Positions 21,001-31,529 of a stretch of DNA of 64,000 bases are shown here, piece by piece; within the stretch, counting starts at the first letter, position 1; each line of letters opens with the position of its first letter. Origin of the DNA: Portunus trituberculatus (Eukaryota > Arthropoda > Malacostraca > Decapoda > Portunidae); the NCBI RefSeq assembly GCF_017591435.1, contig NC_059304.1:31816703-31880702 (forward strand), given 5' to 3'. The position numbers were made by a program, and so were the translations under genes. The notes under the pieces were generated by a model that was not told the DNA's origin, did no database searches, and saw nothing but the letters and a program-made list of their open reading frames with translations.

Positions 21001-21516
21001 GTGATCTTATTTCTGATACTACCACTGACTCCAGTGGCAGGAAGATTAGAAAGCAAGGCTGCAGGTTAGATATAAGAAAATATTTCTTTAGTCATAGAGT
21101 GGTAGACTTCTGGAATGCATTGCCAGAGACGGTTGTAAATAGCACTAGTTTGACAATGTTTAAAAACAGATTAGATAAGCACTTAAATTTATTAGATTTA
21201 TAATTATGTATAGCACTGCATGATAGTTTTTATAAGAAATTTACTATAGTTAAATAAGACATGATCCCCATGTATGGGGACCACAAATTGTAGAGGATTT
21301 CGCTGCAGGACTTAGCCCTGTTAATGGGCCAAATATTTAGAATTAGTATATAATGTATTGTGTACTTGTAAGTGTATCTTTAAGTACTGATGACGAGGTC
21401 GCTGTGCGACTGGTACAGGATAACCTAGATGGGCCCTGGTGGCCCTTTGTTATCCTATTATTTATGTTATGTTATGTTATGTTATGTTATGTTATGTTAT
21501 GTTATGTTATGTTATA
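21001..21516 (+). mobile_element. CR1-type LINE, 3' end with (TTATG)n tail
   Basis: The frame to 21203 carries the CR1 ORF2 C-terminus L-D-I-R-K-Y-F-F-S-H-R-V-V-D-F-W-N-A-L-P...F-K-N-R-L-D-K-H-L, then a 3' UTR of about 260 bp and a tail of some ten TTATG units (21466-21515). Short-repeat tails are usual for CR1/L2 LINEs. This is a third LINE family, different from A and B. The upstream boundary is fused in frame to the Tigger fragment. Confidence 0.8.
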
Positions 21517-23003
21517 GTAGGCAGCCTTGAGACATGGACATGAGACGGAAAATAAAGAGCATAACTTGGGAGTTCCCATGTATTTTCAATGGACGGTTGG
21601 CCATGTTTTGGGTGGAAGAGGGTTTAGGTGCAGCAGTGGATTAATAGCACACTGGCTTCACTTTTGTGACATCATGCTACCTTCTGTTATTCAACCTCCT
21701 TGGTACCAGCACACCATAAGTCATGCATGATGTCACAGTGTTGGACTACACAGCCGATGAGGAATTAAGCCATATATCTCATTTTAATATTTTTTATAGG
21801 TTTTTTGTATCTGTTTAGCTGTATATGACATTGCAAGTTCATTTATACTATGTTGTCTTGCAAAACTTTATTATTTCGATAATGTCATGTATTTTTTGTT
21901 CTAGTCTATCCATATTCCTATAAACTATGCAGTACAACTTGATATTCACAAACACTGAAACTTTACCATATCACTTGAAGGAAGATTACGTGCAATCTTG
22001 CAGTAGTAGGAATAATGCTATCTGATATTATTATAGCCAAAGGGACATGATATTTTTGGTCAGAGTTTGGGTACATCCATGAACTGTTGATGTCATACCA
22101 TGAAGCTTGTAATTTCAGAAAACAGATATTGTTGCATACTTTGATTGATTGAACTATAAAAATTACTGTTCACATTGAAAATTCAGCTTCTACTTTTCCA
22201 TTACATTAGCTTTAAAGATTTTATATATCTATTGTTTGAGCAAACAGGTTCATTCGAGAACATTTTATGAATATCTAACTTTTTCCTTTTATAAACTTTC
22301 TACTACTGCCTTTTCTTCTAAAATCTATAGTAATTCATTCATATTTGTATACATGTTCAGAAGGATTTACCTAAATTTTATGTTTTAACAATTCAGTATT
22401 TTAAGGATTTTTCATACTATATGAAGCATGACAACAGATCTCTTTTTATGACAGGTCTAGCATATTGACAGGCCAATATGTCCACAATCACTATACCATC
22501 AACAACTCTTTGAGTGGACAATGCAATGGACAACACTGGAGGGTAAGTCATAACCTAATCCTTCTCCTTCTCCTACTTTATCTATGAAATTCAGAGGCTT
22601 ACTGAACTTTAATGACCCAAGAATGCCAGCTGTGTCATCCACACTCACAAGCATAAACTCTACAGGGACAGTGTTGTCATAGATACATGGAACTTAGTTT
22701 TCCTAAATTCTTCACAACAAATACTGTGTTTGATGGCATATAGGATGCACCTTTTTTAAAATATTTTGGCTCAACAAAACACAGCATTTAATATGCGAAG
22801 CTGAGACCTCCCATAGGCTCCTTGACATTCTCTAACCTAGCTTACGATCACTACTTCTACCTACCTTAACTGAATATATCATTATTTTATGGCTGACATT
22901 ATTATTATTATCAATATTATTTTTTTAAAAAGGAATTATGGTAAAAATGAAAGCAGTTTAAGCTGTAAGGTTGTGATCCATGTTTATAAACAGCAACTGA
23001 TCA
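21517..23003. other. Unresolved AT-rich region with one TA-flanked terminal repeat
   Basis: Mostly AT-rich with no gene. 21700-21731 matches 16712-16745 inverted. At 22724-22751, after TA, CTGTGTTTGATGGCATATAG resembles the ends of the DNA element at 54223-57129. (ATT)n lies near 22898-22925. Confidence 0.5.
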
Positions 23004-23196
23004 GGGCCCGTACTTATAAACGCTAAGATGACATCCTTACAGTAAGAAGTCGTCTTAAATCACAAAAATGGCGGAACTTGAGTCTTAAATCCTTAAGACT
23101 GCATCCTTAGCCCTAAGAATGCGTCTTACTGCTAAAACACCTCCCGAGGTGGAATAGCAGGCCGTGCGCTCCTAAGATTTCATCCTAAAAGTAAAC

Positions 23197-24960
23197 ATGG
23201 CCACTCGAGAGGAACCGCACTGCCACCACCTCCGACAGATACGGACGTTTCGTGAGAGGAAGGACGTCCTGAATGAGCTAGATGACCGTGAGCTGGTGAA
23301 GAGGTATTGGCAGGATCCTGCTGGTATCATTTTCATGACAAATTTGGTGCGGGAAAGGCTGAAGAGACCAACTGCAAGGAACAAGGCCCTCTCCCCCCAA
23401 GATGCAAGTGATCATCACTGCGGTACCTTGCTATAGGAAAGATGCAGCAATGCAGCGCGGATGACTTGAGGCCCTCACAACAGACCATCAGCAGGGTTAT
23501 CAGTGATACAATGATACAATGCCAACCTCTCTCAATTCGTAAGAAACTCAGAGGAGGAAGGAGGAGTTTCTGCAGATTGCTGGCTTCCCTGAAGTGATCG
23601 GTGCCATTGATGGGACGCATGTGATGATTGTGGCTCCTAGAGAATATAAGGTAGAGTTTGTCAACAGGAAGAGATACCACAGCATCAACGTGCAGTTTGT
23701 GTTTGATGCTCAGTACCACATTGATGTGGTTGCAAAGTGGCCGGGATCGGTTCACGATGCAAGAATACTTCCTCAAAGTGGACTCTGCACGATATTTGAC
23801 AACGGCATCGTCCCAGCTGGGTGTCACTTAATGGGAGATAGTGGCTATCCCAGCAAGAAGTGACTACTGACTCCATACCTCAGACCACAGCCTGGAGCAC
23901 AGTCTTCTTATAACAGGTAAGTTACCGAGTGGTAATGTTTAGATGAAAAGTTATTAATTAATTATCCCACATCACACTAAACACAAAACTAATTATTTAC
24001 CTCCCATAGTTACACTTTTTCATATAAACTAATATAAAGTGCTAAATTAATTAATTAGGTAATTTGGAAGTATTATTGCAGTTTCACACAATCTTGACCC
24101 TTTCCCCCCCAACCTTACTGGATTCCTCCATAAGATGAAATAACCTAACCTAACATTTTGTAAGCTCATTTGGTTGACATTACCCCCCCATTAAGGTAGA
24201 GTAACTTAACAATTTGAAACTTGACTAGAACAACTGATAAGATAAAGGTAATTTAACATTGTGTAACCTCCTACCTGGGGAGCTTTGCCCCCTCTGGATC
24301 TCCCTTAAAGTAAATTTATCATTAATATCTGACAAGGTAAAATGGGGCATGAAATGCTCCATAAAGTAAAATGTAGACCCTGCAAAGGGCTATGATTATG
24401 TAAGGTGTGTTGGTTGAATCACCAATACAACCAGTAAATTTCAAGAAAATTTCCAAATATTTAAGAGTTTCTTCTTTTTTATTCTAAGTTTTCATGTGAA
24501 TATATTAATCTAACCAATGTTATACTAGAGGTTTTTTTTTTATATGTTTCATGTTTCAGCTATCATGTCACAAATCATTATCAAACAATGAATCTTAACT
24601 TAACCTTATACATGACAACCTAAATGTTTGCAGAAATTAAATTACATGCATCATATCACTTTCAAGTACTGCATTGTAATAATTTTCAGGGCCCACAAGA
24701 AAACCCACAGCGTTGTTGAGAGAGGCATCGGGCAACTGAAGTGACATTTTCACGTGCTACACAGTGAGATTCGAGTTGGTCCTCCATCCAAGGTCTGCCA
24801 AATTGTAGAAGTTTGTGCACTGCTGCACAACATCTGCAAAGCAAGAAACATCATTCTTCCTGAAGAAGAAGAAGAACATCTTCCTGCAGCCGAGGATGGA
24901 GGCAACGAGGAGCGACCCCCAGCACGGGAAGTTCAAAGTCGCCATGAAGGAATCCTGTAG
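23197..24960 (+). pseudogene. Harbinger transposase (HARBI1-like), broken
   Basis: Exon 1 starts M-A-T-R-E-E-P-H-C-H-H at 23197 with R-T-F-R-E-R-K-D-V-L-N-E-L-D-D-R-E-L-V-K-R-Y. After a shift near 23390 comes a helix-turn-helix with S-A-D-D-L-R-P-S-Q-Q-T-I-S-R-V-I. A second shift near 23545 leads to G-A-I-D-G-T-H-V (Asp 23609-23611), F-V-N-R-K-R-Y-H-S-I-N-V-Q and M-G-D-S-G-Y-P (Asp 23837-23839). TGA 23863 stands where W is expected. An intron follows (donor CAG/GTAAGT, acceptor TTTTCAG) at 23917-24689. Exon 2 supplies V-V-E-R-G-I-G-Q-L-K (Glu 24718-24720), then TGA 24742. All three catalytic residues survive, but two frameshifts and two stops do not allow product. Confidence 0.9.
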
Positions 24961-25361
24961 AGGGATGAATTTGTTGTGCTTCACTTCAAGTAAGTAACAC
25001 AACACATAATGCTGATTATAGTAGCATTCTTCAGTTTTTTCCCCTATGTCACTTTGTTATTTATATTTATATGTCTTGTTTTATGTCTTGTTTTGTTGTG
25101 TTCACTTATGTTGGTGATTTCATCTTCCTTCCCTCACTCTGCCAGTCACCCACTACTGCAAAGATAGAGTTCTTCACAGATACCACTGTATCACTGTTCA
25201 ACCTTACAATATTTAAATGGGTTATGATGAATTTGTATCTCAGCAACATATAAAAACATAATTAACACACTTTTACAAGTAACTTAAATGATTCTTTCTT
25301 AATTATTTTTTCACTTATTTTTATGAGTGCGGCACTGACTACATAATCAATTGTTCTGTAG

Positions 25362-25362
<1 letters not shown>

Positions 25363-25431
<69 letters not shown>
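25363..25431. repeat. (TA)n tract inside the Harbinger element
   Basis: About 69 bp of alternating TA between the two genes of the Harbinger element. Confidence 0.95.
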
Positions 25432-25432
<1 letters not shown>

Positions 25433-25682
25433 GTGTGATACAACTTCAAGCAGTAAATCAATGTCTTTCTTTTACAGCATTGATGAATGATGAGACACCA
25501 GTGCTGAGATTGGTGTTATTCTTATGTAAGTAGTTTTTTTTTTTCTCTTTTTTTTTTTCTCTCTACCAGAAGTAAGTAGATTGTACGTTAGCATATAGAA
25601 ACTGCAGTTAATTTTGTGTAAACACTTATATTTGGTTGAGTGGTTACAAACAAAAACAAATAGTACATTATTTATATCTTTA

Positions 25683-27441
25683 TTATTTTTTATTTGTTTG
25701 TTTCAGATACTCTAGTTTTTGTGTGTAGTACATGTACTTAGCCTGTTCTGCTTCTTGTTTCCTTTCCTGAGCCTTTATAGATTCTTCAAGGAGTGCAAGC
25801 TCTAGCTTCCTTTTCTTCTGCAGGTGGATGACCTCCTCCTCATCCACATACACCAGTGATGTACCAGGCAAGTCTGGCCCCTGTTGGTGCCACATCACTG
25901 GTGCTGCAAGTGGTGTGCTCCACACCCACTGCCTTGGTCACCACTTCTCTCTGTTGGGCTGCCTCTGCCACTTCCCCAGCATCATCTGCTGCCTCCACAC
26001 TGCTGGCATCATTAGTTCTAACTTCAGAAACTAAACTGATAATGTTTTTGGTTTTATTGCTAAGGACAAAAGTAATAGAAACCAGTAAATCCTATTCTGT
26101 TTGAAGGAAGCCCATGTCTAAGAAACTGTAAATCCCTAAGACTCATTATCATTAACACATTCACCCAATGCAACACCAAACTTATGAAGGGGGAGAAGGG
26201 ATGGGAATTGAGTTAACATTATTAGTTTTTTTTTCTTCTTTTCTTATTACTGTTTTAGTTGTTTGGTTAAAGAATAAAAAAAAAAAAAAAAAGAAATTTT
26301 CTCAACACTAGATAACAAATTTACCATTATGTTTAACTGTAAGTTGTAAACTAAATGGGAACACAAGTATTTTGAATTCCAGACATTTGAGATAACATTG
26401 TGGCCTAATATTGCTATATCTACAAGTGGCTTATCCTTTGTTAAGGAAGGTGCATTCAATGATGTTCTCCTTAATGGTACACCCATGAATAGAGACACTC
26501 TTGGGGTCCAAAATCTTAATGATCAACTCATTGAGCTGGGAGAGAGGAGGGTTGGCAGGAGGTCCACCACCTGGAAAGTATAATATAATCATATTTCTAC
26601 TGAATTGCAAATACAAATAAATAATTTATAAAGAACATATTTTCACATAACATATGTAAGTCAGATGTGTGGTTGGAGTAATATTATTTAACAGGTAGAC
26701 ACTGCATCATAATTAGTGTGTGCAATAAATGCATCCACTTCACAAAAAAATAAATAAATAAATGCAGGAAATGTCTGGCACTTTATATTAATCACTAGTA
26801 CAAAACTTTCAATGTTGCTGCTTCCTTACTTAAAACAGGAAGTTTACTAAAATTTATTCCTTAAAGTGGTTAGGTTCCATGATCTAAATCTCAAGTGACC
26901 TTAACAATAGACCTGCTGAAACTTAGTATTTACTCAAATACTAGTAAGCTTCCTTGCAAAAATAAATAACCATAAATAAATAATTTTCTTTAAATGAAAT
27001 TGCCTTACCTATTCAGTGCTTAAAAGGAATAATAAGATAAATCAGATCTTTTGTTAGGGTAAAACTTTGAATTTCTATCAAGCTCAAAAATATTAAAATC
27101 TTGCAACTCACACACAAATATAACACAAAAAATAACTCCCAAATTAATAACTCTTGCCTGTGGCAGTCATGGCTTCTCTCTGCTTACTGGCATTCTGTCT
27201 TGCCTCAGATTTTATAGTCTGCCAATGTTTCTGGCACTCCTCAGTGCGGAGAATGTCTGACACAGGAGACACCTCCTCACTATTGCTCCTCCAAGCAGCA
27301 TTTCTGGCTTGCTTGGAGCAGCTAGCTGTGAAGAAGTCGCTCCGGAGCATTTTTGCGAGAATTTTGTATAGGTGGGCCAGATGAAGGCGTCCAGTTCGTC
27401 TTCCTGTTCCTCTTCTTGTCTTCAGTCTCTTGGGTAGCCAT
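25683..27441 (-). pseudogene. Harbinger Myb/SANT-like accessory protein gene, broken
   Basis: ATG 27441 begins M-A-T-Q-E-T-E-D-K-K-R-N-R-K-T-N-W-T-P. After a frame break near 27370 the Myb-like domain continues L-R-S-D-F-F-T-A-S-C-S-K-Q-A-R-N-A-A-W and C-Q-K-H-W-Q-T-I-K-S-E-A-R (to 27158). An intron follows (27157-26571, GC donor, TTTCCAG acceptor) to exon 2 with T-G-G-G-P-P-A-N-P-P-L-S-Q-L. The last exon (to 25683) ends in a K/E/Q-rich helix L-E-L-A-L-L-E-E-S-I-K-A-Q-E-R-K. In this superfamily the Myb-like protein binds the ends and brings the transposase into the nucleus. The frame is broken in exon 1 and before 25925. Confidence 0.8.
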
Positions 27442-27717
27442 GGTGCGCAGTTGAAGTTGGCGCCAAATGATTATTGTTTTGACAAGATGACAACAAGTGG
27501 TAAATAGATACCTTCAATTATCAAGGTTGATTGTTGAAAACTAACTAAATAAATATATTTTTTGAAAATATAATTTTTACGCATTTTCACCCGGTTTTTT
27601 GCGAAATTCCTCTAAAAACATTACATAACGTCTGCTCATGTTAGCGGTTAGCGGTGTAAGTGCCTAAAGACGGTTACTTAACAAAGCATCTTTGTGGAGT
27701 TTTATAAGTACGGCCCC

Positions 27718-28475
27718 AGAACCCTGACTCAATGCCATCTGGCAGTGAGGACTAACACCAACTTCATGATCATAAAGTTGATAGTGAAAGAAAAGAGGAA
27801 TATAGGAAAAAAGTTGATTGTGAAAAGAGAAAATAAATAAACTTACAACAACAAAAGTGAGAAAACTACATCAGAGAGACCATTGCAAAGATTATCCTCT
27901 AACTCTACATCCGGTGCGAAGTCTGATCCAGGGCAGGATTCAGTAACTTTCCCTACTTTAGCATTAAGTTCAAAGAAAAGATAAGGAGTCCATACGAACT
28001 TCCCTTTTCAGCGGAGTTTCACTTCTCTGGCAGTAGTCTCCGCTAGAGAGCATTGGTGCCTTTCCTTCAGACAATAGCACCGTTTTTTCCTCGAGGAACA
28101 TCAACTAATCAGCAGCTGGTAGAAACAAATAGTGCATCATAATCACATGATACAAGAGATAGCAGTGCCAGTGGAACCCAAAAGAATGTTGCAGAGCAAC
28201 TTGTCCCAGCCCATTGCCAACTCACTTGTTGTCAACTTGGCTCACTTATACCAACTTGGACCACTGTGTGTATCAAAGCAGCCCTTTGTGTGTATCATCA
28301 TTATTACTAATGGAAAGCATGATCTACAAGTTACGAAACATATTTTTATTACTTCATTAACGTCGATGAGTTTAAAAGGTGGGAATCAGTCACTGCCAAA
28401 CATTATTATATGTATACAAGTGAAATAAAACTCATTCTTACATTACATTGTTCTTACATTACATTGTCACTGTCA

Positions 28476-28522
<47 letters not shown>

Positions 28523-28883
28523 ATGTACATCACTGCCAGGCACTCACACTTCCTAGGTCATTGCTTAACACTGTACACATTATCACCAAAAGTCACCAAA
28601 AAGACTATTAGCACTATCAGTGACCATCTTTCTAGATTCAATATATTAGTATATGGATCTCAATCTCCTTTCGTCATCAGACCACTGTCATACGATAATC
28701 TTACTTACAATTAGGCTACATATTTCACTCTCCTTTCCTTTTCAGCTGCTACTATCATGTGCTAATACACTAGTATTTTCATATATAGAGTCTTTCATTG
28801 TTTCTCAGGCCACTTATGTGCGTATGTCATCTGTACTTCTTTATTTCAATCTACATCTTCTAACTTGTGGCATCATCAATAGG
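27718..28883. other. Unresolved region with (CT)n
   Basis: No gene or transposon end recognised. (CT)n at about 28477-28518. Short open frames (for example 28132-28428) lack family motifs. Confidence 0.5.
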
Positions 28884-28955
28884 CATTTTCAGTAACACTC
28901 TGCAAAAGGTGAACGGTCCTAAAAGCATTCGCCCCAAAGGCGAACGCTTTTCAAG
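28884..28955. repeat. Inverted-repeat end (partner at 38931-39008) with internal hairpin
   Basis: GGCATTTTCAGTAACACTCT...AAGGTGAACGGTCC matches, in inverse orientation, the sequence ending at 39008 (GGCGTTTTCAGTAGCACTTT...AAGGCGAACGGTCC): about 40 bp with six mismatches. An adjacent hairpin AAAAGCATTCGCC / GGCGAACGCTTTT lies at 28921-28951. Either the two ends of one element of some 10 kb or two solo ends of one family. Confidence 0.55.
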
Positions 28956-29970
28956 ATATGTTCGCTTGTGTTAGCTCTCAGAGTCACATGATAGCGAACA
29001 CTTATGCTAATTGGCTGTGAGCACTCTTGAGACATCTGGGACTACGCACTGGCTGGACCATGGTTCACACTTGTTCACACTACTCATTTCAAAGCTTGTG
29101 ACTCCGACTTTGACTTTCAGTTACGTGAGAATCTCGTAGGTTACACATTATCCAAGCACATGAATTGTAAAATATAAATATGATAGGATATTTGCATTGT
29201 TGCTTGATAATGACATACGGTTATAGCAATATTGCGGAAGATTTGGGTATATTTTTCAATGGTGGTGCTCTGAAAACTTTGGGCGAATGAACACACAACT
29301 TCATGGCTTTTTTGACAGTGCAACAATTTGAGGAAATCCACAGCAAAAATGTCTCTGCCAATGTAACTACTGAATGACAAGCAGTCACTAGTGGTGTAAC
29401 GGCTTATCTGGCATATTGTGTATTAATGGATACTGGGTATATTACCTGTAATACCTTATAAAGTAGGAAAATGTGACAGGGGAAGTGATACCTGGGATCT
29501 TAAGGGCTCTCTATTCACCTCTATTATTTGGTCTCAACACCGCCATATGCGCTCACGTATTATAAAACAATTTAGTCAATCTTTTTAAAGGTCCGTTTCA
29601 CATACAAACACAAAACTCACATATGTAGAAGGCTTGGTGACCTTGCCGTTAACATAAAAAATCATTGAGTTGCAAGCGTCTAGTTTGGCCGTCAGTTTCT
29701 AAGTCCAGCGAGCTCTGCACCAGTCAAGAGTAAACACTGAAATGATTTTCAATTGTTTATAACAGATTTGTGGGTATAAACAGGGATTTGTGGGTAGTGG
29801 CATATAAAGATTTCATGGTATTTATAGAGCTAATCCCTCCAATCACGCGCTGCCACTTGAGAAGCGTAACGTTATAATTTTTTAGGTTCCTTGTTAGCAC
29901 TAGGTTAACACCTATACGGAAGGGGGTGCAGCCCCCCCCTCCGTATAGGTTAGCTTAGGTTAGGTTATGA
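28956..29970. other. Unresolved region
   Basis: The 79-codon minus frame at 29141-29380 (ends F-M-C-L-D-N-V) is unrecognised and I do not call it a gene. GGTTAGGTTA-type strings occur at 29945-29975. Confidence 0.4.
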
Positions 29971-29974
29971 TAGG

Positions 29975-30092
29975 TTAACGCCTTCAGTCCGGGGACGTAT
30001 ATATACGTCATGGTGGCTACGCGCACCAGTCCGGTGACGTATATATACGTCCAGAAGCCTTAGCTCCAGTCCGGGGACGTATTATTACGTCT
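29975..30092. repeat. Three tandem copies of a 40-bp unit with GACGTATATATACGTC palindromes after TTAA
   Basis: TTAA (29975-29978), then CGCCTT and three units starting CAGTCCGG at 29985, 30026 and 30066. Each holds a near-perfect palindrome GACGTATATATACGTC (the third is GACGTATTATTACGTC). TTAA plus subterminal palindromic repeats suggests a piggyBac-like terminus, but no opposite end was found. Confidence 0.6.
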
Positions 30093-30109
30093 TGTGGGCC
30101 ATAAGCGTT

Positions 30110-30408
30110 TTAGATGAGTGTACCCAAGAAAACCAGCAGTCATTCGTTCTCTTAGATATGTATATTATCTAGGAAAATGAATATATGTAACTATTATATC
30201 GCAGACAAGAATAAGTTTTCGCATGAAGGTTTATTTTTTCTCTGTTTCGTCAACTTTAGCAGCGACAGCCACCAGCTTACTGATGGAGAGAGAGAGAGAG
30301 AGATCATGTTCGTCACCCCCATCCTCCACTATCTGGTGATAATTCCTCTCTCTCTCTCTCTCTCTCTCAGTGTTTCCATTCGTAGTTTTTTGCAGGTTTT
30401 CGTGTGTG
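30110..30408. repeat. Spacer with (GA)n and (CT)n
   Basis: (GA)n at 30285-30302 and (CT)n at 30345-30368 could pair as a hairpin about 60 bp across. No gene. Confidence 0.6.
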
Positions 30409-30582
30409 TATTTCACCTCGGTCGCCTGCTGGTCACCCAGCCAGTCTTCCCCATTACGGAGCAAGCTCAGAGCTCATAGACCGATCTTTGGGTAGGACTG
30501 AGACCACATCAACACACAACACACACCGGGAAAGCGAGGCCACAACCCCTCGAGTTACATCCCGTACCTATTTACTGCTAAG
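30409..30582 (-). mobile_element. SINE family S1, copy without tRNA head
   Basis: Matches the body of the SINE at 1926-2236: GTACGGGATGTAACTCGAGG, then CCTCGCTTTCCCGGTGTG and GAGCTCTGAGCTTGCTCCG (minus strand). The head is missing, replaced by (GT)n at 30581-30594, so it is 5'-truncated. Confidence 0.75.
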
Positions 30583-30608
30583 TGTGTGTGTGTGCTGACA
30601 TATTGAAG

Positions 30609-30656
<48 letters not shown>

Positions 30657-30840
30657 CTCGCAATTTATTTCGCGTTTGAAGTAATGTATATTTTGCATGA
30701 CAGGTATATGTTGTCATTTGCTACACATACTGGCATGCAAATGCTAGATATATTAGGGGACTCTTTTCAACAATAAATAACAGTGTTTACCGCAAATGTA
30801 ATGCTTCACTCTGATATAAGACGCTTTAGGCTATCTGTAC
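30583..30840. repeat. Spacer with (CT)n up to the LTR element
   Basis: (CT)n at 30610-30652 and AT-rich sequence ending in GTAC (30837-30840), the target site of the LTR element. Confidence 0.7.
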
Positions 30841-31505
30841 TGTTACGTTCACTGGTTAAACTGGTAAGATTGGCATCGGGGAGCCGGTGAACAATAACAA
30901 TAAAAAAAAAAAAACACACTGCAGGTTCAACTGGTGAGGAAATGCAAATGGGGCACTTTAAAAAGCTATTTTAAAAACCCATAATGAAACTGACACACAT
31001 AGATATAACATGAGACATGAAACACATATATAACATGAAACAGGAAAATGACATACACATATACATATAACACAGTAATAAATACAACAATAAAGAACCC
31101 AACTTAATACCTAACAATAATCTTAATCCTATATGGAGGCAATGTGGAAAACACGGACAAGGGGAAGTGATACTTATGCGGTGTCGCAGTGGTGAAGTGC
31201 TGGGTGATGGTTGATCCCACGGTAGACCCAAGAGGCGTTGTGTTCACTGGTTGAGGCCTGGACCTCAACTGACTTCCAGAAAGCCAAGAGCTGGCTTAAC
31301 ACTTCCGGTTGAGTCGAATGGGGCCGCGTGAATCCAACTTCGGGACAGTAGCGGGCTTCATGAAACGGTGACGTGGAGGGTTCATGAGACGGTGGCGTGG
31401 AAGGTTCACGAGACGGTGACGTGGAAGGGAGGCGGAGAGGTGGCGAACGAGGTAACAAGCGGAGGAGGTGATGGTAGTGGAGTATGTTACGGGCGGGCCG
31501 TAACA
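30841..31505 (-). repeat. 3' LTR
   Basis: 665 bp, TG...CA ends, nearly identical to 36833-37498 (small indels such as CATAG / CAG and A-run changes). The pol frame runs on into it and stops at 31174. The polypurine tract TTAGGGGAGGAAA adjoins at 31518-31506. Confidence 0.95.
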
Positions 31506-31529
31506 TTTCCTCCCCTAAGACCTCCGTAA

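Larger units (their letters stand above)
23004..27717 (+). mobile_element. PIF/Harbinger DNA transposon, about 4.7 kb, two convergent genes
   Basis: Inverted ends GGGCCCGTACTTATAAAC (23004) and GGGGCCGTACTTATAAAA (27717, read inward). It holds a plus-strand DDE transposase with introns and a minus-strand Myb/SANT-like gene, the two-gene set that defines PIF/Harbinger. The expected 3-bp target duplication is not evident (TCA against AGA), so one end may be altered. Both genes are broken. Confidence 0.85.

Noticed and set aside
21462..21516. CRISPR-like direct repeats
   Set aside because: TTATG units without spacers; this is the tail of a CR1-type LINE in a eukaryotic sequence.
23001..23003. 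3-bp target duplication of the Harbinger element
   Set aside because: TCA on the left and AGA on the right do not match.
23197..24960. Domesticated host HARBI1 gene
   Set aside because: Two frameshifts, two stops, element-type inverted ends and the partner Myb-like gene make it a transposon copy.
29141..29380. Small host gene on minus
   Set aside because: 79 codons without recognisable motif, splice signals or conservation evidence.
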